In this document: positions 32,144 to 43,688 of the stretch, piece after piece
Layout: every line of letters starts with the position of its first letter
How positions within the stretch are numbered: the first letter of the stretch is position 1
Source: Gremmenia infestans
Lineage: Eukaryota > Ascomycota > Leotiomycetes > Helotiales > Hamatocanthoscyphaceae
Length of the DNA: 64,000 nucleotides
Reading direction: 5' to 3'
Assembly (NCBI GenBank): GCA_032629725.1
Contig: JAFEVB010000002.1
Span: 1,674,001 to 1,738,000 of the forward strand
Translations under genes and position numbers: made by a program
The notes under the pieces: model-generated
Seen by the model: the letters and a program-made list of their open reading frames with translations, nothing else
Told to the model about the DNA's origin: nothing
The model's database searches: none

Positions 32144-34480
32144 GTTATAAATACCTAGCTAGTATTCAGTTCTGCTTTGAGAGTGAGTATGTAGTTATCC
32201 AAAATCAGAAGTCAAGGTAACATAAAAGCCAGAGATCTGCATTTTTATAAGGAAAAGCATTGTAGGAAGGATTCGCGGGGTCCAGCGGGGTACTTTTTTA
32301 TCATTGCAAGGCGATAGGATAGGCAGTACGATAGTAAGCTTACATTTAGGATCGATTTCTTGCAGCAAAGCACGGGAGAACGGCCGGATGAGGCACGGAT
32401 CAGCGACCCCAGTCCCCACCCCACACCCCAGGATTCCCCATTATTGAAGTTGGGACGAAACAGTTTCATAGAGGTAGGTACACATCAGCTGGAAACAGTA
32501 TCGTGACTTTCGACAGTCGATGTGTAGGGCATGGCAGGATCTCCGTTGTGTTGTGAATATCATGTCAAATAGGATTAGCGCCAGCTGGAAGAGGCTATCT
32601 GGCTATCTAGGGAACCTTTTCCTGTTCTACCTCTCCCTTGAGTAAACCGATAGTCAATCTTCGTTTCATAGTAAGCTAGGAAGGCTTTGCGAATGTTCTA
32701 ATTATCGAATGTCGTTGCCTAAAAGTAGCCGCGACCGGAGACATATCAGGTGCTAAGTTTAGGTTTCTTAATGAAACAAACGCATAAATTGGAAGATGAG
32801 ATAAGGAAAGAATCGGCAGCTAATATAACAGTATCTGCTATATAGGTCACGTGTAGATGTACTAAGCTAGGTCATGCTTTATTCTTTAATACAAAAAGAG
32901 AAAGTGAGGTTGGAATTTCTAATGGGGCTAGTCTTACCCCGACTTTCGCTTTGGTGGTATTGCGGGGTAGAGTATCAAAATACGAAGTAATTAAGTCGTA
33001 AATGAGAAGAGATATTTTTAGATGATACAACTAATTATACAAATCATAGATGGTATTAAAATCAATCGGAATGAAGAAAAGTCGTCGTTTGACATATAGG
33101 AGCACTTTACACATAGTGATACAGAAAAATGACTAGACTAGGTAGTTTGAAATGGCTAAAAATGCAACAGAAGTTTTATCGCCAAGGTTGCTTTAGATTC
33201 AGGGTCAAAGGGGAATAATATGAATAGATGACAATCAGGAGTCAAATATTAAGGTTCAAAATTGACACATATAATAAAGGAAGCTGAGTTTTAGGTAGAT
33301 GCTTCGCCAGACTCTGCACCTCAACTTATTATCTTTATGTTGAATCCATTTGGTGACACTTAATCATACCCTTAGCCAAGGATTTACTATTATTTTTCTT
33401 TATTATATTGCTCACCATCTCACAAGATCAAACTCAAACTCAAACACGTGATGAGCACCAAATGAACAACTGCAAATAGATAAAGCAAGACGCTACTGCA
33501 CTGCACTTCTGCTCGGACCGGTTTGAGATGCAGAAGGTCGCGGGTCACGGATAGGTCTGCATGTTTGGTGATACTGTACATGTAAAGTGTCATGCAAGTA
33601 CGTAGTACATAGGAAACGAGCCGATAGGTTTTATACGAAGTCGACTCCAATGCATACACCACTCATCCTTGGTTGAGAACGACAGGATAGGTGGGTGAGT
33701 GGGAAAGCACTTTACGCGTGATTGGAATCCTGGACAGGATGTATACGTAGAGAGTGAGACAGCTAATCTTTCGTCCCAACAGAGTACTAACTTCCGTTTC
33801 CTCGTATGGAATGCGAGAGAGTGGGATGGATGGGCGCATGAAAGTGGTCCAGTGTTCACTTTACAAATAAATGGGGGATCTATATACAGTAAGTTGTTCA
33901 TACTGGCGGTTAGAAGCTGAACTGAGACGTTCCTACTCTATCTCACTCAGTACGGTGACCGAAACGCGACATTTACGCGTGTCGCGTCAAGTACTGTAGT
34001 ACCATTGTACAGACAATGCTGGACGAGGGAAAGAAACAACATGTGCAAAGAAGTTGACCAACTAGAATTGCCCATTCTGTCAATTGGCCACATCGGGCTT
34101 TATTCCTCGCGGATTCTACCATTCACATGCCTCGATTCGTCAACATTTCAATAATCCTACACTGCAGTACACTGCACAGGAAGCCCCCATCCAATCCCAT
34201 GCTGTGTCCACCTACCTGCAACTGCAAGATCCCCCCTCCTAACTGCCGCACTGCACTTACAGGCTCTACTTGCCAAAGAGTATTCGTACCTTTGGAGAGG
34301 AAGGAAGGATCAACAAGAATCTCAAGGCTCACTGCATGGCGCACGGTTCAAACATAGAGTCGTTGAGATTCGTGGACTGGACGTGGACTGAACTAGAGGA
34401 CTGGTGGTTGAGTGAAGGTGGGGTGTGTCTGATAAGGCAGAGAGAGTGAGTGAGTGAGTGAGTGAGTGAGTACGGTTAGT
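32144..34480. other. Gene-poor intergenic
   Basis: About 2.3 kb without a supportable gene. Frames of 70-100 codons (32195-32469, 33420-33901) have no motif, no signal peptide and start at non-ATG codons or overlap each other. 32,700-33,400 is AT-rich. Confidence 0.4.
34446..34470 (+). repeat. (GAGT)n microsatellite
   Basis: About six tandem GAGT units on the plus strand, in the probable upstream region of the gene at 35635. Confidence 0.85.
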
Positions 34481-35634
34481 CTCTTTCTCTTCCCAGAGAC
34501 GCGACTTGACTTTGCTCTTCCTGCGCTTCAGCCAGTTCCTTCCTTCACCCGCCGCACACCCACATACCCACATCCACAATAATCCACATCCGCTTTCACC
34601 AAGCCAGAAAGGGGAGAACTACTCTAATCCACCCAATTCAGACTCCTTTTTTCCCAGCCAGACCGCTTTTTCATTCGTCAACGGACCCATCGCCGATTAG
34701 ACTTCTCCCCATCTCTTCCACTCACCTACTGCACTCTCCTCCCCCCTCGCGCTCTCCCCACGCCCACTTGCAACGCGCCAGCTCTCCTCTCGTCCTTCAC
34801 TTGCGGTACACTACAAACACCACCCACCACTCACACTCGTTTCTGGAACTACACTACAATACACCACACAACACTATACTATACTACACCTCGCCTTCAA
34901 CTTCAACCCCTCCATATTTCACTTGTTCTTTCTTTCCCTCATTACTTTGCGTCAACTTTTGATTACGAAAGGGGTGAATTCGAGCCCAATAACAACACGC
35001 GCAACAAATTGAAGATCGAAGTTGCGACAAAAAAGAGAAACATCAAAACAACAGCAATAAACCTCCCACCCTTCGCCTTACTACCACACACAGACCTCCA
35101 AGTTTGGACAGTCCTTACACTTCGATTGCCATACTGCCCGGATTCTCCTCTCCTCTCGAACACAGACAGACCGCTTCTTTGTCGCAATTGCTCGAGCATT
35201 GTCGCACAACCTCAAATACAACACAACACTCCAACCTCTCAATCACGAGTCCACCGACGTCAGCAGATACCCATGCAAAACGTGTGAGAACCGACATTCC
35301 GGAGGAATATACTCTGAAACAACAATTGCTGCTATCGATAGCATCAGCAATCGCGTTGCGATTGTCGATCTATCGAGCGAGCTTCCTCGTTTCGCTATCA
35401 AGATCCTGTTTCGCCGACCGCCGCCAAATTCCCCCTCAACTTGAATGCCACCGTCAACCTTGCTTTCTTTAATTCAATTCACCTAGAGCTTATGTACCAT
35501 ACTTCTTGTAATAATACACCAAGCGTTCGCCAACAGTGCTGTACAACGCCCTCCTTCACGGATCGGACTCCTTGCTTCCTACATCCCCACACTTCTGGCC
35601 CGCATTCCAGTCGCGTTGATATACAATAAGCACC
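34481..35634 (+). promoter_or_regulatory. Long CT-rich leader with upstream ORFs
   Basis: More than 1 kb of C/T/A-rich sequence (runs of CACCACCC, CAACACTATACTATAC) leads to the ATG at 35635, which looks like a long 5' untranslated leader. It contains small ATG-started frames: 35272-35286 (4 codons), 35442-35483 (13 codons), and 35492-35629 (45 codons), the last stopping 5 bases before the main ATG. If transcribed, these could lower or condition translation of the main frame. The transcription start is not known. Confidence 0.4.
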
Positions 35635-37632
35635 ATGTTTTACCAACATTCAAATTGCTCTACAACGCTCCCACGAGGCTTCCGTTATCACGAAGATCAA
35701 CCAAAGACCCCAGAACCTACAACCGTGAACGAGTTGGAACAACCCTCTCCACCCAGACCTACTCGTCTCAAGGTCAAGAGGCGCAATGTATCGAGCCTAC
35801 AAGCACCTACGGAACAGTTTCTTGCTTCGGTAGCTGCAGCCGATTTACCTCTGCCTACAATTGAATTGCCAGTAAATATATCAGAGGATTCAGATATGCC
35901 CGACCGCAAAGAGGACGTGATGGATACCTCTGGATTGCTTGCTCCTCAAACCTACAACAGATTCTCTTCCCCACCAAAAACTCCAGTGCCTTCATTCCCC
36001 GTGGATGAAGGTCCTCGGCGACCAGATTGGTCTATGGGCGCTTCTTCCCCAGATGACTACTTCACACGACCTGCATCCTCCCTCTCCAACGCGTCCGACT
36101 ACTCCGACGATTCATTCTACAGCGGTAGCCGAATATCAAGACCCTCAGATGATGGTAGCTGTACGAGCCTGGATTCAGATACAGAAGATCCCTTCCGATT
36201 CCCTTCCATATCCAAAGGAAAAGGAAAAGCCATTTGTCTCGAAGAACCAGCCCCGTTCGCTCGATTGAACGAAAAGCTCCGCAGCAAAACTCGAAATGAT
36301 GCGCCCTGGACGAAGGCGATGAGTGAACATCTTTGGTCAACATATATGCTATACCTACAAGATCCTACAGTCACGCCTTTCCGTATTGGTGCCAGCGCTA
36401 TACCCCCTGAGGGTGTTTGCCATCGAGTAGCTAGAGAGGCAAGGAGAAGCTGGAAAGGACCAAAACCGGCTACACCTGCCTTGCGAAGATCGGCAAGATT
36501 GGGCAGTATGCCATCACGTGCTTCAGAAAAGAGTGGCAGTCTTACTCCCACTGAGAATCCCAAGGTCTATGCGCAATGGCCGCATTCGAGCAGCGCGACC
36601 CGAAATCACCTCCGTGAGCTATGCAAGAGCAAGAACACCAGCCTAGTCCAGCGACACCTACATCTACAATCTCGGAGCCCAACTCCCTTCACTCATGCAA
36701 AGCCGATTGAACGTTCTCGCCTGCGAACCCCTGAGCCTCAACTCTCATCCTTCAACACCAAAGACATTACACTATCCCTAACTACCAGTACTTCTAAGAG
36801 CATGCAGCCAGATGGACCGCTTGCACTTCTCGCTATGGAAGGCTCTCCGAGCACCATCACCCCCGACTCGAGCCTTCCCACAACTGACTTTATGCCAAAA
36901 GACTTCTGGAAATCCCGGGGCTTGACCGTCGGCAGGTCTGAACATGAGAATAATGGTCGCCGGTTGGCATCGCCCTTCTTGGCTCGTACTTATGGTCCCA
37001 GTTCTTCCCAATCCCCATCTACCTCTCGTCCCTCGCCTACTCGAACCCAGTCTGATGACGCTGGTCCGCCACAACTCCGCTCACCACTCAGATTCGATCA
37101 ACCTCGCTCCTTGACCGGAACACAAAAGAGACGTGCTCAGCATGCGCTCGAAGAGGAATTGAGTCCCAATGGGGCTGTTCTTCGTCCCAGTATCCTCGAC
37201 GAGCAACTTTTTGGTACTCCCCTAGGTCACCAACGCCGTGTCAGAAGTCGTGGGTTTAGTCTGGGTGATGAAGCTCTTCGTGCTCCAGGCATCTTCCAAC
37301 ATTTGCCCACATCAAAAGTCGAACTTTCAATATCACGCCCTGGAACTAACCCAAAGCTTCTTCCTTCGGCAACATTCGAGCCTCCTCCACGTCTTGGTTC
37401 CCCTTTCTCAGAATCAGGACCGAGCATGACATTTCCCAGACGCCTCTTTCAAGATGGTTACAGTACAATCAAGCGAAGCGCCTTTGCCACTATGCATCAG
37501 ACCCGCCATTCTATCGAATCTTTTGATTTCGGTGAAGGTCCTAGTCTTCAGAGTCGACTTGAGCAGCTTGATGTGAAGCTCAAGGAGATCCGAGAGCGGG
37601 AGGCCGCTGCGAGGCGTCGAGGTGCCGATTAA
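35635..37632 (+). CDS. Large disordered protein of unknown function
   Basis: An uninterrupted 665-aa frame from an ATG with good context (CACCATG). Almost all of it is Ser/Pro/Thr-rich and predicted disordered by composition, with many SP/TP sites. One compact region at about residues 215-270 reads NDAPWTKAMSEHLWSTYMLY, then PFRIGASAIPPEG and CHRVAREARRSWKGPK; it is rich in Trp and Arg, may be the folded and DNA- or protein-binding part, and is followed by basic RRSARL. The last 28 residues (LQSRLEQLDVKLKEIREREA) form a short coiled coil. The pattern suggests a conserved nuclear regulatory protein controlled by phosphorylation, but I do not recognise the family. A single exon of this size and the long leader are unusual beside its intron-rich neighbours. 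Confidence 0.8.
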   Translation: MFYQHSNCSTTLPRGFRYHEDQPKTPEPTTVNELEQPSPPRPTRLKVKRRNVSSLQAPTEQFLASVAAADLPLPTIELPVNISEDSDMPDRKEDVMDTSGLLAPQTYNRFSSPPKTPVPSFPVDEGPRRPDWSMGASSPDDYFTRPASSLSNASDYSDDSFYSGSRISRPSDDGSCTSLDSDTEDPFRFPSISKGKGKAICLEEPAPFARLNEKLRSKTRNDAPWTKAMSEHLWSTYMLYLQDPTVTPFRIGASAIPPEGVCHRVAREARRSWKGPKPATPALRRSARLGSMPSRASEKSGSLTPTENPKVYAQWPHSSSATRNHLRELCKSKNTSLVQRHLHLQSRSPTPFTHAKPIERSRLRTPEPQLSSFNTKDITLSLTTSTSKSMQPDGPLALLAMEGSPSTITPDSSLPTTDFMPKDFWKSRGLTVGRSEHENNGRRLASPFLARTYGPSSSQSPSTSRPSPTRTQSDDAGPPQLRSPLRFDQPRSLTGTQKRRAQHALEEELSPNGAVLRPSILDEQLFGTPLGHQRRVRSRGFSLGDEALRAPGIFQHLPTSKVELSISRPGTNPKLLPSATFEPPPRLGSPFSESGPSMTFPRRLFQDGYSTIKRSAFATMHQTRHSIESFDFGEGPSLQSRLEQLDVKLKEIREREAAARRRGAD

Positions 37633-40491
37633 GCTGGGCTTGGGCAATGACACATTTCTTCAATCTATTTTCTTGCATTCATGCATAAATCTGATGCATT
37701 TGCATTTGCATTTAACGGCGCTACAACTCTACCAATTTCTTCAGTATACATTCAACCCTTACGATACAGGATGCCCTCTTTACGATATGGAATTCATGCC
37801 AGGATGCTAACAGGACTGGCTTGGCGTTTGCTTTTGTTCTTTCTGCATTGCACGAAAAGGCTTGTTTTCTCATTTGTCGGAGTTTATCTTCTTGTTTCTA
37901 CTATAATACTTTATTTTCTTTGGCTGGGTCTGTCTCAAATTTTCACGGACAAGAGATGGCTGGATATGAATTGACGACATGAACATTACGATATGATGAT
38001 ATGATGAGAGAGAGGTGTGCATATTTGTGGTATGGAGCTGGACGATGGATGGATGATGAGGGAATGGTGATGATGACTGTATATAGGATAGCAGGAATGG
38101 AGACAGACGTATAGATGAGAATGAGATACGTTGAATATACATGAAGCACTTAAGTGTGCTGTGCGTGATTGATTGGTGGGCTTTGTGCCAGATATGTTCA
38201 AGCCGAGATGCGGGATGATGAATGTTCTTCAAGTGAAGGAAGATAGATATATATAACGCGATGAAGTCAGTTGACGCAGCTTCTGCTGTTTCTTTTCCTC
38301 TAGGGGCGTGGCGTGGCGTGCTCGGCATTTGTGTGTATAATCTATTTCTTCTCCGTACGTATATCAAGAACTCTCACTTCGCTCATCCTAACTTCACGAT
38401 GAAATTAGTGTCTACAATCTTCTTATACGAGTATTGCTGTCAGTATATATATGTCGGTCGGTCGTGTAGTAACGGCGTGGTGATGGAGGGGGGGTTGAGG
38501 GTTTGGGGTTGGATTTGTGGGGTTTGGACAGGGTTTGTGATAGGGTGGGGGTTGGAGCGGGAGGGAGATGGTAATGGAGGATGGATTAAATCCATTTTGG
38601 GTTTTTTTTTAAAATGGTAGGAGGATAAATGGGGTGGTTATATAGGTGGGTTAGTGGCTTGGGTGGGGAGGGGTGGAGAGTGAGGGTGAGGGGATGGGAT
38701 GGGATGGGATGGGAAATAGGAGGATGGGTATAAAAGGTAAATTTTTTCTCATCCTACTGTATACATCTATAATAGCGTCGAGTTTTTCCCTTGTATCCCT
38801 ACTCATGCCCACATGCCCATATCAACTCCACTCACTAGGTTGGATGCGGGCTGCAACCGGTGATTGGTTCTTTTTCTTCTCTGTCTGAAAGTGAAGCGGA
38901 AGGAATGAATGAATACGTGAATAATAAATGACTAATAAACGATGACAGCAAATCTCCACATGACTGAACGTTTCAGTCAGCTAGAAAATCGCGTGTTACT
39001 ATAGCAGGTGGTAGCTTGATGGAAGAGGAATTATTATTTCTTTCGGGGAAGAATGCATAGAGGGTGTATATATCTGTTGCGAAATGGTATGTTTCCACAT
39101 AAGCTCGTTGACATTACTATTTTAAACTTTGGCATAGTATTCCTCATGCAGAGCGCTGATGTTTTTATAGTACTCGACGCCAGTGAGAGCGTTTTAATGA
39201 AGGGTTAGTAGACTGATGGGAATAATGAATATCTCGACAGCTAGGTGGGTGATTAGGTACGGATATATAAGAATGGCTCCGCAGTGGACTGCAGGCATTA
39301 ACAAAAATCCAGATAAATTCGCTTTAATGGTGTTGATTCCTGCTTTTAAATTGTCAGGGCTGTTGCCATAATCAGGAAGCATGCCAAGAATCTAATGTCT
39401 AGGTTTTGGGTCCGAGACTACGGTTTTGCCTTTGTGATTTCTTTTTCATTCGTTAATGTATTGAATGTGCTTTGTTGTCAAGAAGGGATTTGTTGTCATT
39501 AGTTCCGTTCAGTCGTTCGTGTATGTATGCCTTTCAGTTAGAGTAGAGGGCACCCATGCCATTGGATTGTCAACTAACGTCATGAGTAAAGACGTTAAGA
39601 TCGCCCTTGACATGTTTTCTGAACCGCTAATTGTCTTTGGAATATCGCAAAGATCTTTAAATAACACGGTTTTTTAGAGTAGTGCCCCTTCTTAACTATG
39701 CCTATTAAGTTGCCAGCTTAGAAAACGCGAGATCCTACGCGCAGAACGTTATCTGTTTTTTACGTTGGTTCGAGAGGGAAGAAGATGGAAGAGAAAGGAA
39801 AGTTTTGTTCTCTGCCTTTTCTTAGCTCGGTTTCATTACAGACTGCAGACTCATGATGGGTATATATCTATGTACGACGAGGCTTTATTCCTGTATGTCT
39901 AGTTATACGAAAGGACGAATGCTTTTAATCAAATGATGATAAAGTGTGGCACTCTAGACGTAATAGTCTGGAACTGTTGCTTCTTAGTTGCAATACAGGT
40001 GCGTTGTTCTATATGCTTGCTTCTGAGGATTCTTGAAAGTCGAAGATTTTGAATTAGGTATTTTTTGATGTATAGTTGCGGATTACGTTATATAAATGAC
40101 AGTTGTATTATAGAGGCAAAGGAATCTACTTAGTACAGATGATACAAGGTCCTAGTCGAGGAAGAAGTTGCTTCGTTAAGTATTCCATTCAAATCTCTCT
40201 CGACTATATTCCAAAATTACTTACAGGTTGCAACGGACAGACTATGACACTTATAGCATGGTTTGTAGAAAGCTATAAGTCTGTTCCAAAATCCCTAAAT
40301 GTTACTAGCTACTTGCTTGTATTGAGTATCAATCAAAAGATAAAGGTCATCGGATTCTCATTATCCTCTAGCCTCATATTATCATTATTCATCATTCCGT
40401 CATGTCCATTAAGTTAATTTATTATGCTCTGACCACATATCTCCATCATTTACCGTTATCTCGTATCCATCGTATCCATATCCATATGCAA
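37633..40491. other. Gene-poor intergenic with G-rich tract
   Basis: About 2.9 kb. The first part is the 3' flank of the disordered-protein gene. Frames in 37681-38620, 39194-39677 and 40103-40417 are short and without motifs. The G-rich block at 38487-38715 is listed separately. Confidence 0.4.
38487..38715 (+). repeat. G-rich tract with (GGGAT)n
   Basis: The plus strand is strongly G-biased (GGAGGGGGGGTTGAGGG, GGGTGGGGG and similar runs) and ends in five tandem GGGAT units at about 38692-38715. Several runs of three or more G in close spacing would allow G-quadruplex formation. Confidence 0.7.
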
Positions 40492-41956
40492 TCAATTATT
40501 CGACGTATCCAGAATCCTATCTCCGATATCAATACACACCTGGCTATCCCTGCTTACATGACCAAGTTGGGAAACAGAACCGGTGCCGTATCGGTGCGCG
40601 TCTTCTTCGCCTTGCTGTTTTTTTTTCGTGGACCGGGTCCCGGTCTTAGACTTGGTTACTTTTGTCTTCGCGTCCCTGAGCGTGGGGCCCGGTGTTGTGG
40701 TCTTGTTCTTGACAATTCGGCCGCTTCGGGTGCGAGTGCCTGTGGAGCTCGCGATTATGGTCGAGCTGGATTCGATAGTTGTGGACTTCGGAATTGTGGG
40801 TTTGGGACTGTCGGTCTTGGGAATGCTGATGTTGACAGCGCTGAGTTTAGAAGTATCAGTCTTGGAAGTATTGGATTGGAAGTTGGTCGGTCTGCTGCTA
40901 GGCAGTAGTGTTCTTCCAAATTCGTTCTTCGTAGCTACAAACCGAGGAACCTGTTCAACATCCTTCGCGTTATCATTCTGCCGCTTGATTTTGTTCGCTT
41001 GGTAGGATCCCTTCATAGATGCTGGGCCGTTGCTAATCGAATAAGTTAGTCCTGTTTTGAGATGGATGGGATTTGATCCGTTGTTGGGCAGTAGCAAACT
41101 GCTCAGCATTGTGTATCTCGAAACTTCATCTTAGGGGACAAAGACCGCTCGGGTAAAGCAATGGAATTGTATTGACATTGGAAGAAAGAGCCACCTGTGA
41201 CTTACAACTTCTCTCTAATCTTCGTATCAGACTCTTGTCTCATCATAAACTGCTCCTCCACGCTCGCTTTCTTGAAGTCGTCCGAGTTCTTAAGACTGCG
41301 GAATGCCGTAGAGTATCGTGTGAGAAGAGCTCTATGTTTGGCAAACTCCTCCTTGGTCATATCACTGTATGCGAAGTAAAATTAGCTCGATGTTGGATAT
41401 AGAGTTGCTTGACTTACGAAGTATTCTGTGCCTTGCGCTTCTTGCCTTTGCCACTCTTGGTGGTGACAGCAGTGAGCAGTCTGATGGAAGTCAAGTTAGA
41501 CATGGAAGCTATCGAGTAGACAAGCAACGTACGGGGGAGATATTTCCTCCTTGGAAGTCGAAGCAGCCCAGGAGGATGTCGCCTTTCTGATGTTTCCCGT
41601 GATGGACTAGTAGTCGTCAGAGCTTCGCTGAGTTCAAGATGCCGTAGGATGAGCAGCTCACTGTACTTGAATGCTGTTTGAAGAGGGGGAAGATGCGGTC
41701 CTATCATATGATGTCGGTCAGCTCCGACTTTTGATGGAATTCGGGAAATGTAAATAGAAGAATGCATTACCTTGATGTAGGTCAAGGAAGAGCCAGGGTA
41801 GTTGTATTGCGGCGTAAGAAGATTGGGTGATTTGTAAGTCGCGTTGCGCTGAGTGGTAAGAATTATTGGAAGGAGAATCTCCAGAGGTGTATTTATACTA
41901 CCTGTCGACGGAAGGCCTAACGTCGGCTGAGGTCGTCCAGTCAGGAACTCAATCAT
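40492..41956 (-). CDS. Six-exon basic protein of unknown function
   Basis: Predicted 375 aa from exons 41956-41771, 41700-41662, 41606-41533, 41480-41418, 41364-41206 and 41098-40492. All five introns are GT-AG (70, 55, 52, 53 and 107 nt), several with clear branch sites, and the phases agree across every junction. This consistency is the main evidence for one gene. It starts MIEFLTGRPQPTLGLPSTG and includes an NLS-like KSGKGKKRKAQ (about residue 110), a helical segment (TKEEFAKHRALLTRYSTAF to EEQFMMRQESDTKIREKF) and a Ser/Thr/Lys-rich tail with TRTRSGRIVK and KSKTGTRSTKKKQQ. That composition fits a nuclear protein. No catalytic motif or known domain is seen. Confidence 0.7.
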
Positions 41957-43688
41957 GATGTGAATGAATGGAAGAAAGTCGACCACAACCGAAATCGGAT
42001 CTCGTTCTAAGTGTGAATTAAAAGAGGTACTAGCGCTTAGTATTGTACTTCATGAATTATAAGCAATGGCAAGAATATACAAGAAGATTCTACTTCTATA
42101 TAGTTATCAGATAGATGAATTTTATAGTTTAGCTATTGGAAGAAGTTATTACCTTTCCCTACCAAATATATTCTCTAAGTATATAAAGCTATGATAATTT
42201 AGTAGCATAAATGTACTCTTTTGTTTACCTAGACCTTTAATAACATAATAGAGTTATGCTTAGAAGTTCGAATATATACATTATGATTTTGAACTTCTTT
42301 ATCAATACTTAGAAACATTCGCTCTTTGTAGAGTATTGCTTTGTCACAATTTATACAGCTTAGTACGAAAGAAGACAACCACAAACCAATCAAATCAGCA
42401 TAAGTTACTTCTATACCTCTAAATAACCTGTACCTTTTCAACCCCTTTATTAACGGCATTAAAAATCTAGCAGAAGGTATAAAGCGCCGTGAAACGTAGA
42501 TCTTTTTGCAGCCTCAGGTGAATAGCACATTGTCTTCTTAAAAATACGACTTGCGACAAAAGATCTTAATACAGCGTCTGAATAGGGTAAGTTTCTTGAG
42601 CTAAAGTGAATGCATCAATGTGGTTTGAAAGTGCGATTTGCAACGAAACACTTGCAAATTTATAACTGATAACGTTAAAGCAGTCTATGATGTTTAGCTC
42701 ATAGTTCCTTGGAAATAGTAGGAGATCTATAGACTACGGATACCTGAGAGCTTAGATTAACTTTATCTGCTTAATACCGTATTTGAGAACCTTCTGCTTG
42801 TACGGCAATAGGTCATACTAATGCGCTCCACTTGCGATGTCGAATTCTATCTCTTGAACTTCCTTAAGCTTAGCTGTAGCTACGAGTATTATATAGTTAT
42901 ATCATCCTATCCAGAAGTCTTTATGAGTCTTCCCTATATAAAGTAAAAGAACTACCTACTTGATTAAGTCACGTGTATAGCTTTCTATGACTTATACATA
43001 ATAATGCTAATGTCTCTTCCCTACTTAAAACATCAATTTATCGACTAAAGATCGTTATTCTTAGCACTAGGATACTATTGTTATTAAAGCTCCACAAATA
43101 CGAAATGCTTATACTTTAGACACAAAACTGAGAAGCGAGCTAAGAATTTCAGGGGCTCGACTAAGTCAGGGGAGAATAAAAGTCTAGCGTCAGCGAGACT
43201 AATTATTTCATTTTCACTGCTTATTGTCTCTATTCAAGCAATAAATCTATTCCAAATGCTTGTAATTGTACTAGTTCCATAGAATTCCGATAATTGAGCA
43301 ACCCGATGTATTTTCCTTTCACTAGTACGAAGAAAATAAATGCGCTTGAAGGGCAGACCTTAGTTGTTACATGACATCGCGAGGAGATTGCTGAAATAGA
43401 AAGCTGAAAACCATTTTTGCCTTTTCCAGTAAGAGAGAATACAAATACAAATCTATACACATTTAGATTGTCAAGCCATTTTCGGGTTAGATAGTGGGAA
43501 AGCTTTTTGTTGCTCCAAACTGTGCTGACCGCACGGTTGTCCAGTGGGAGTGCGACCTCAAATAGCTTTCGCAGCTCACTAGACGTGATTTCAAACAAGA
43601 GTAAGTCAGCATGGAATTAGAGCAACAGCGAAGATAGGCCTAATCCCTTGCAGATTGCTAAGATACACAATATACTCTTGGAAAGTGA
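41957..43688. other. AT-rich region, probable decayed sequence
   Basis: About 1.7 kb of AT-rich DNA without a start-to-stop gene. The minus-strand frame 43230-43598 has a protein-like stretch (LRKLFEVALPLDNRAVSTVW) but no ATG, and 42229-42459 is a short frame with no motif. It may contain remains of a transposon altered by C-to-T mutation. I cannot name it. Confidence 0.35.

Noticed and set aside
33420..33901. Overlapping minus-strand frames of 80-103 codons
   Set aside because: They overlap in different frames and contain no recognisable feature.
40402..41005. Long plus-strand frames (140-168 codons) opposite the six-exon gene
   Set aside because: They are antisense shadows of a Ser/Thr/Lys-rich exon; the minus-strand gene has five consistent introns.
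43230..43598. 122-codon minus-strand frame with a protein-like stretch
   Set aside because: The apparent start is TTG, a stop lies just upstream, and no exon partner with good splice signals was found.
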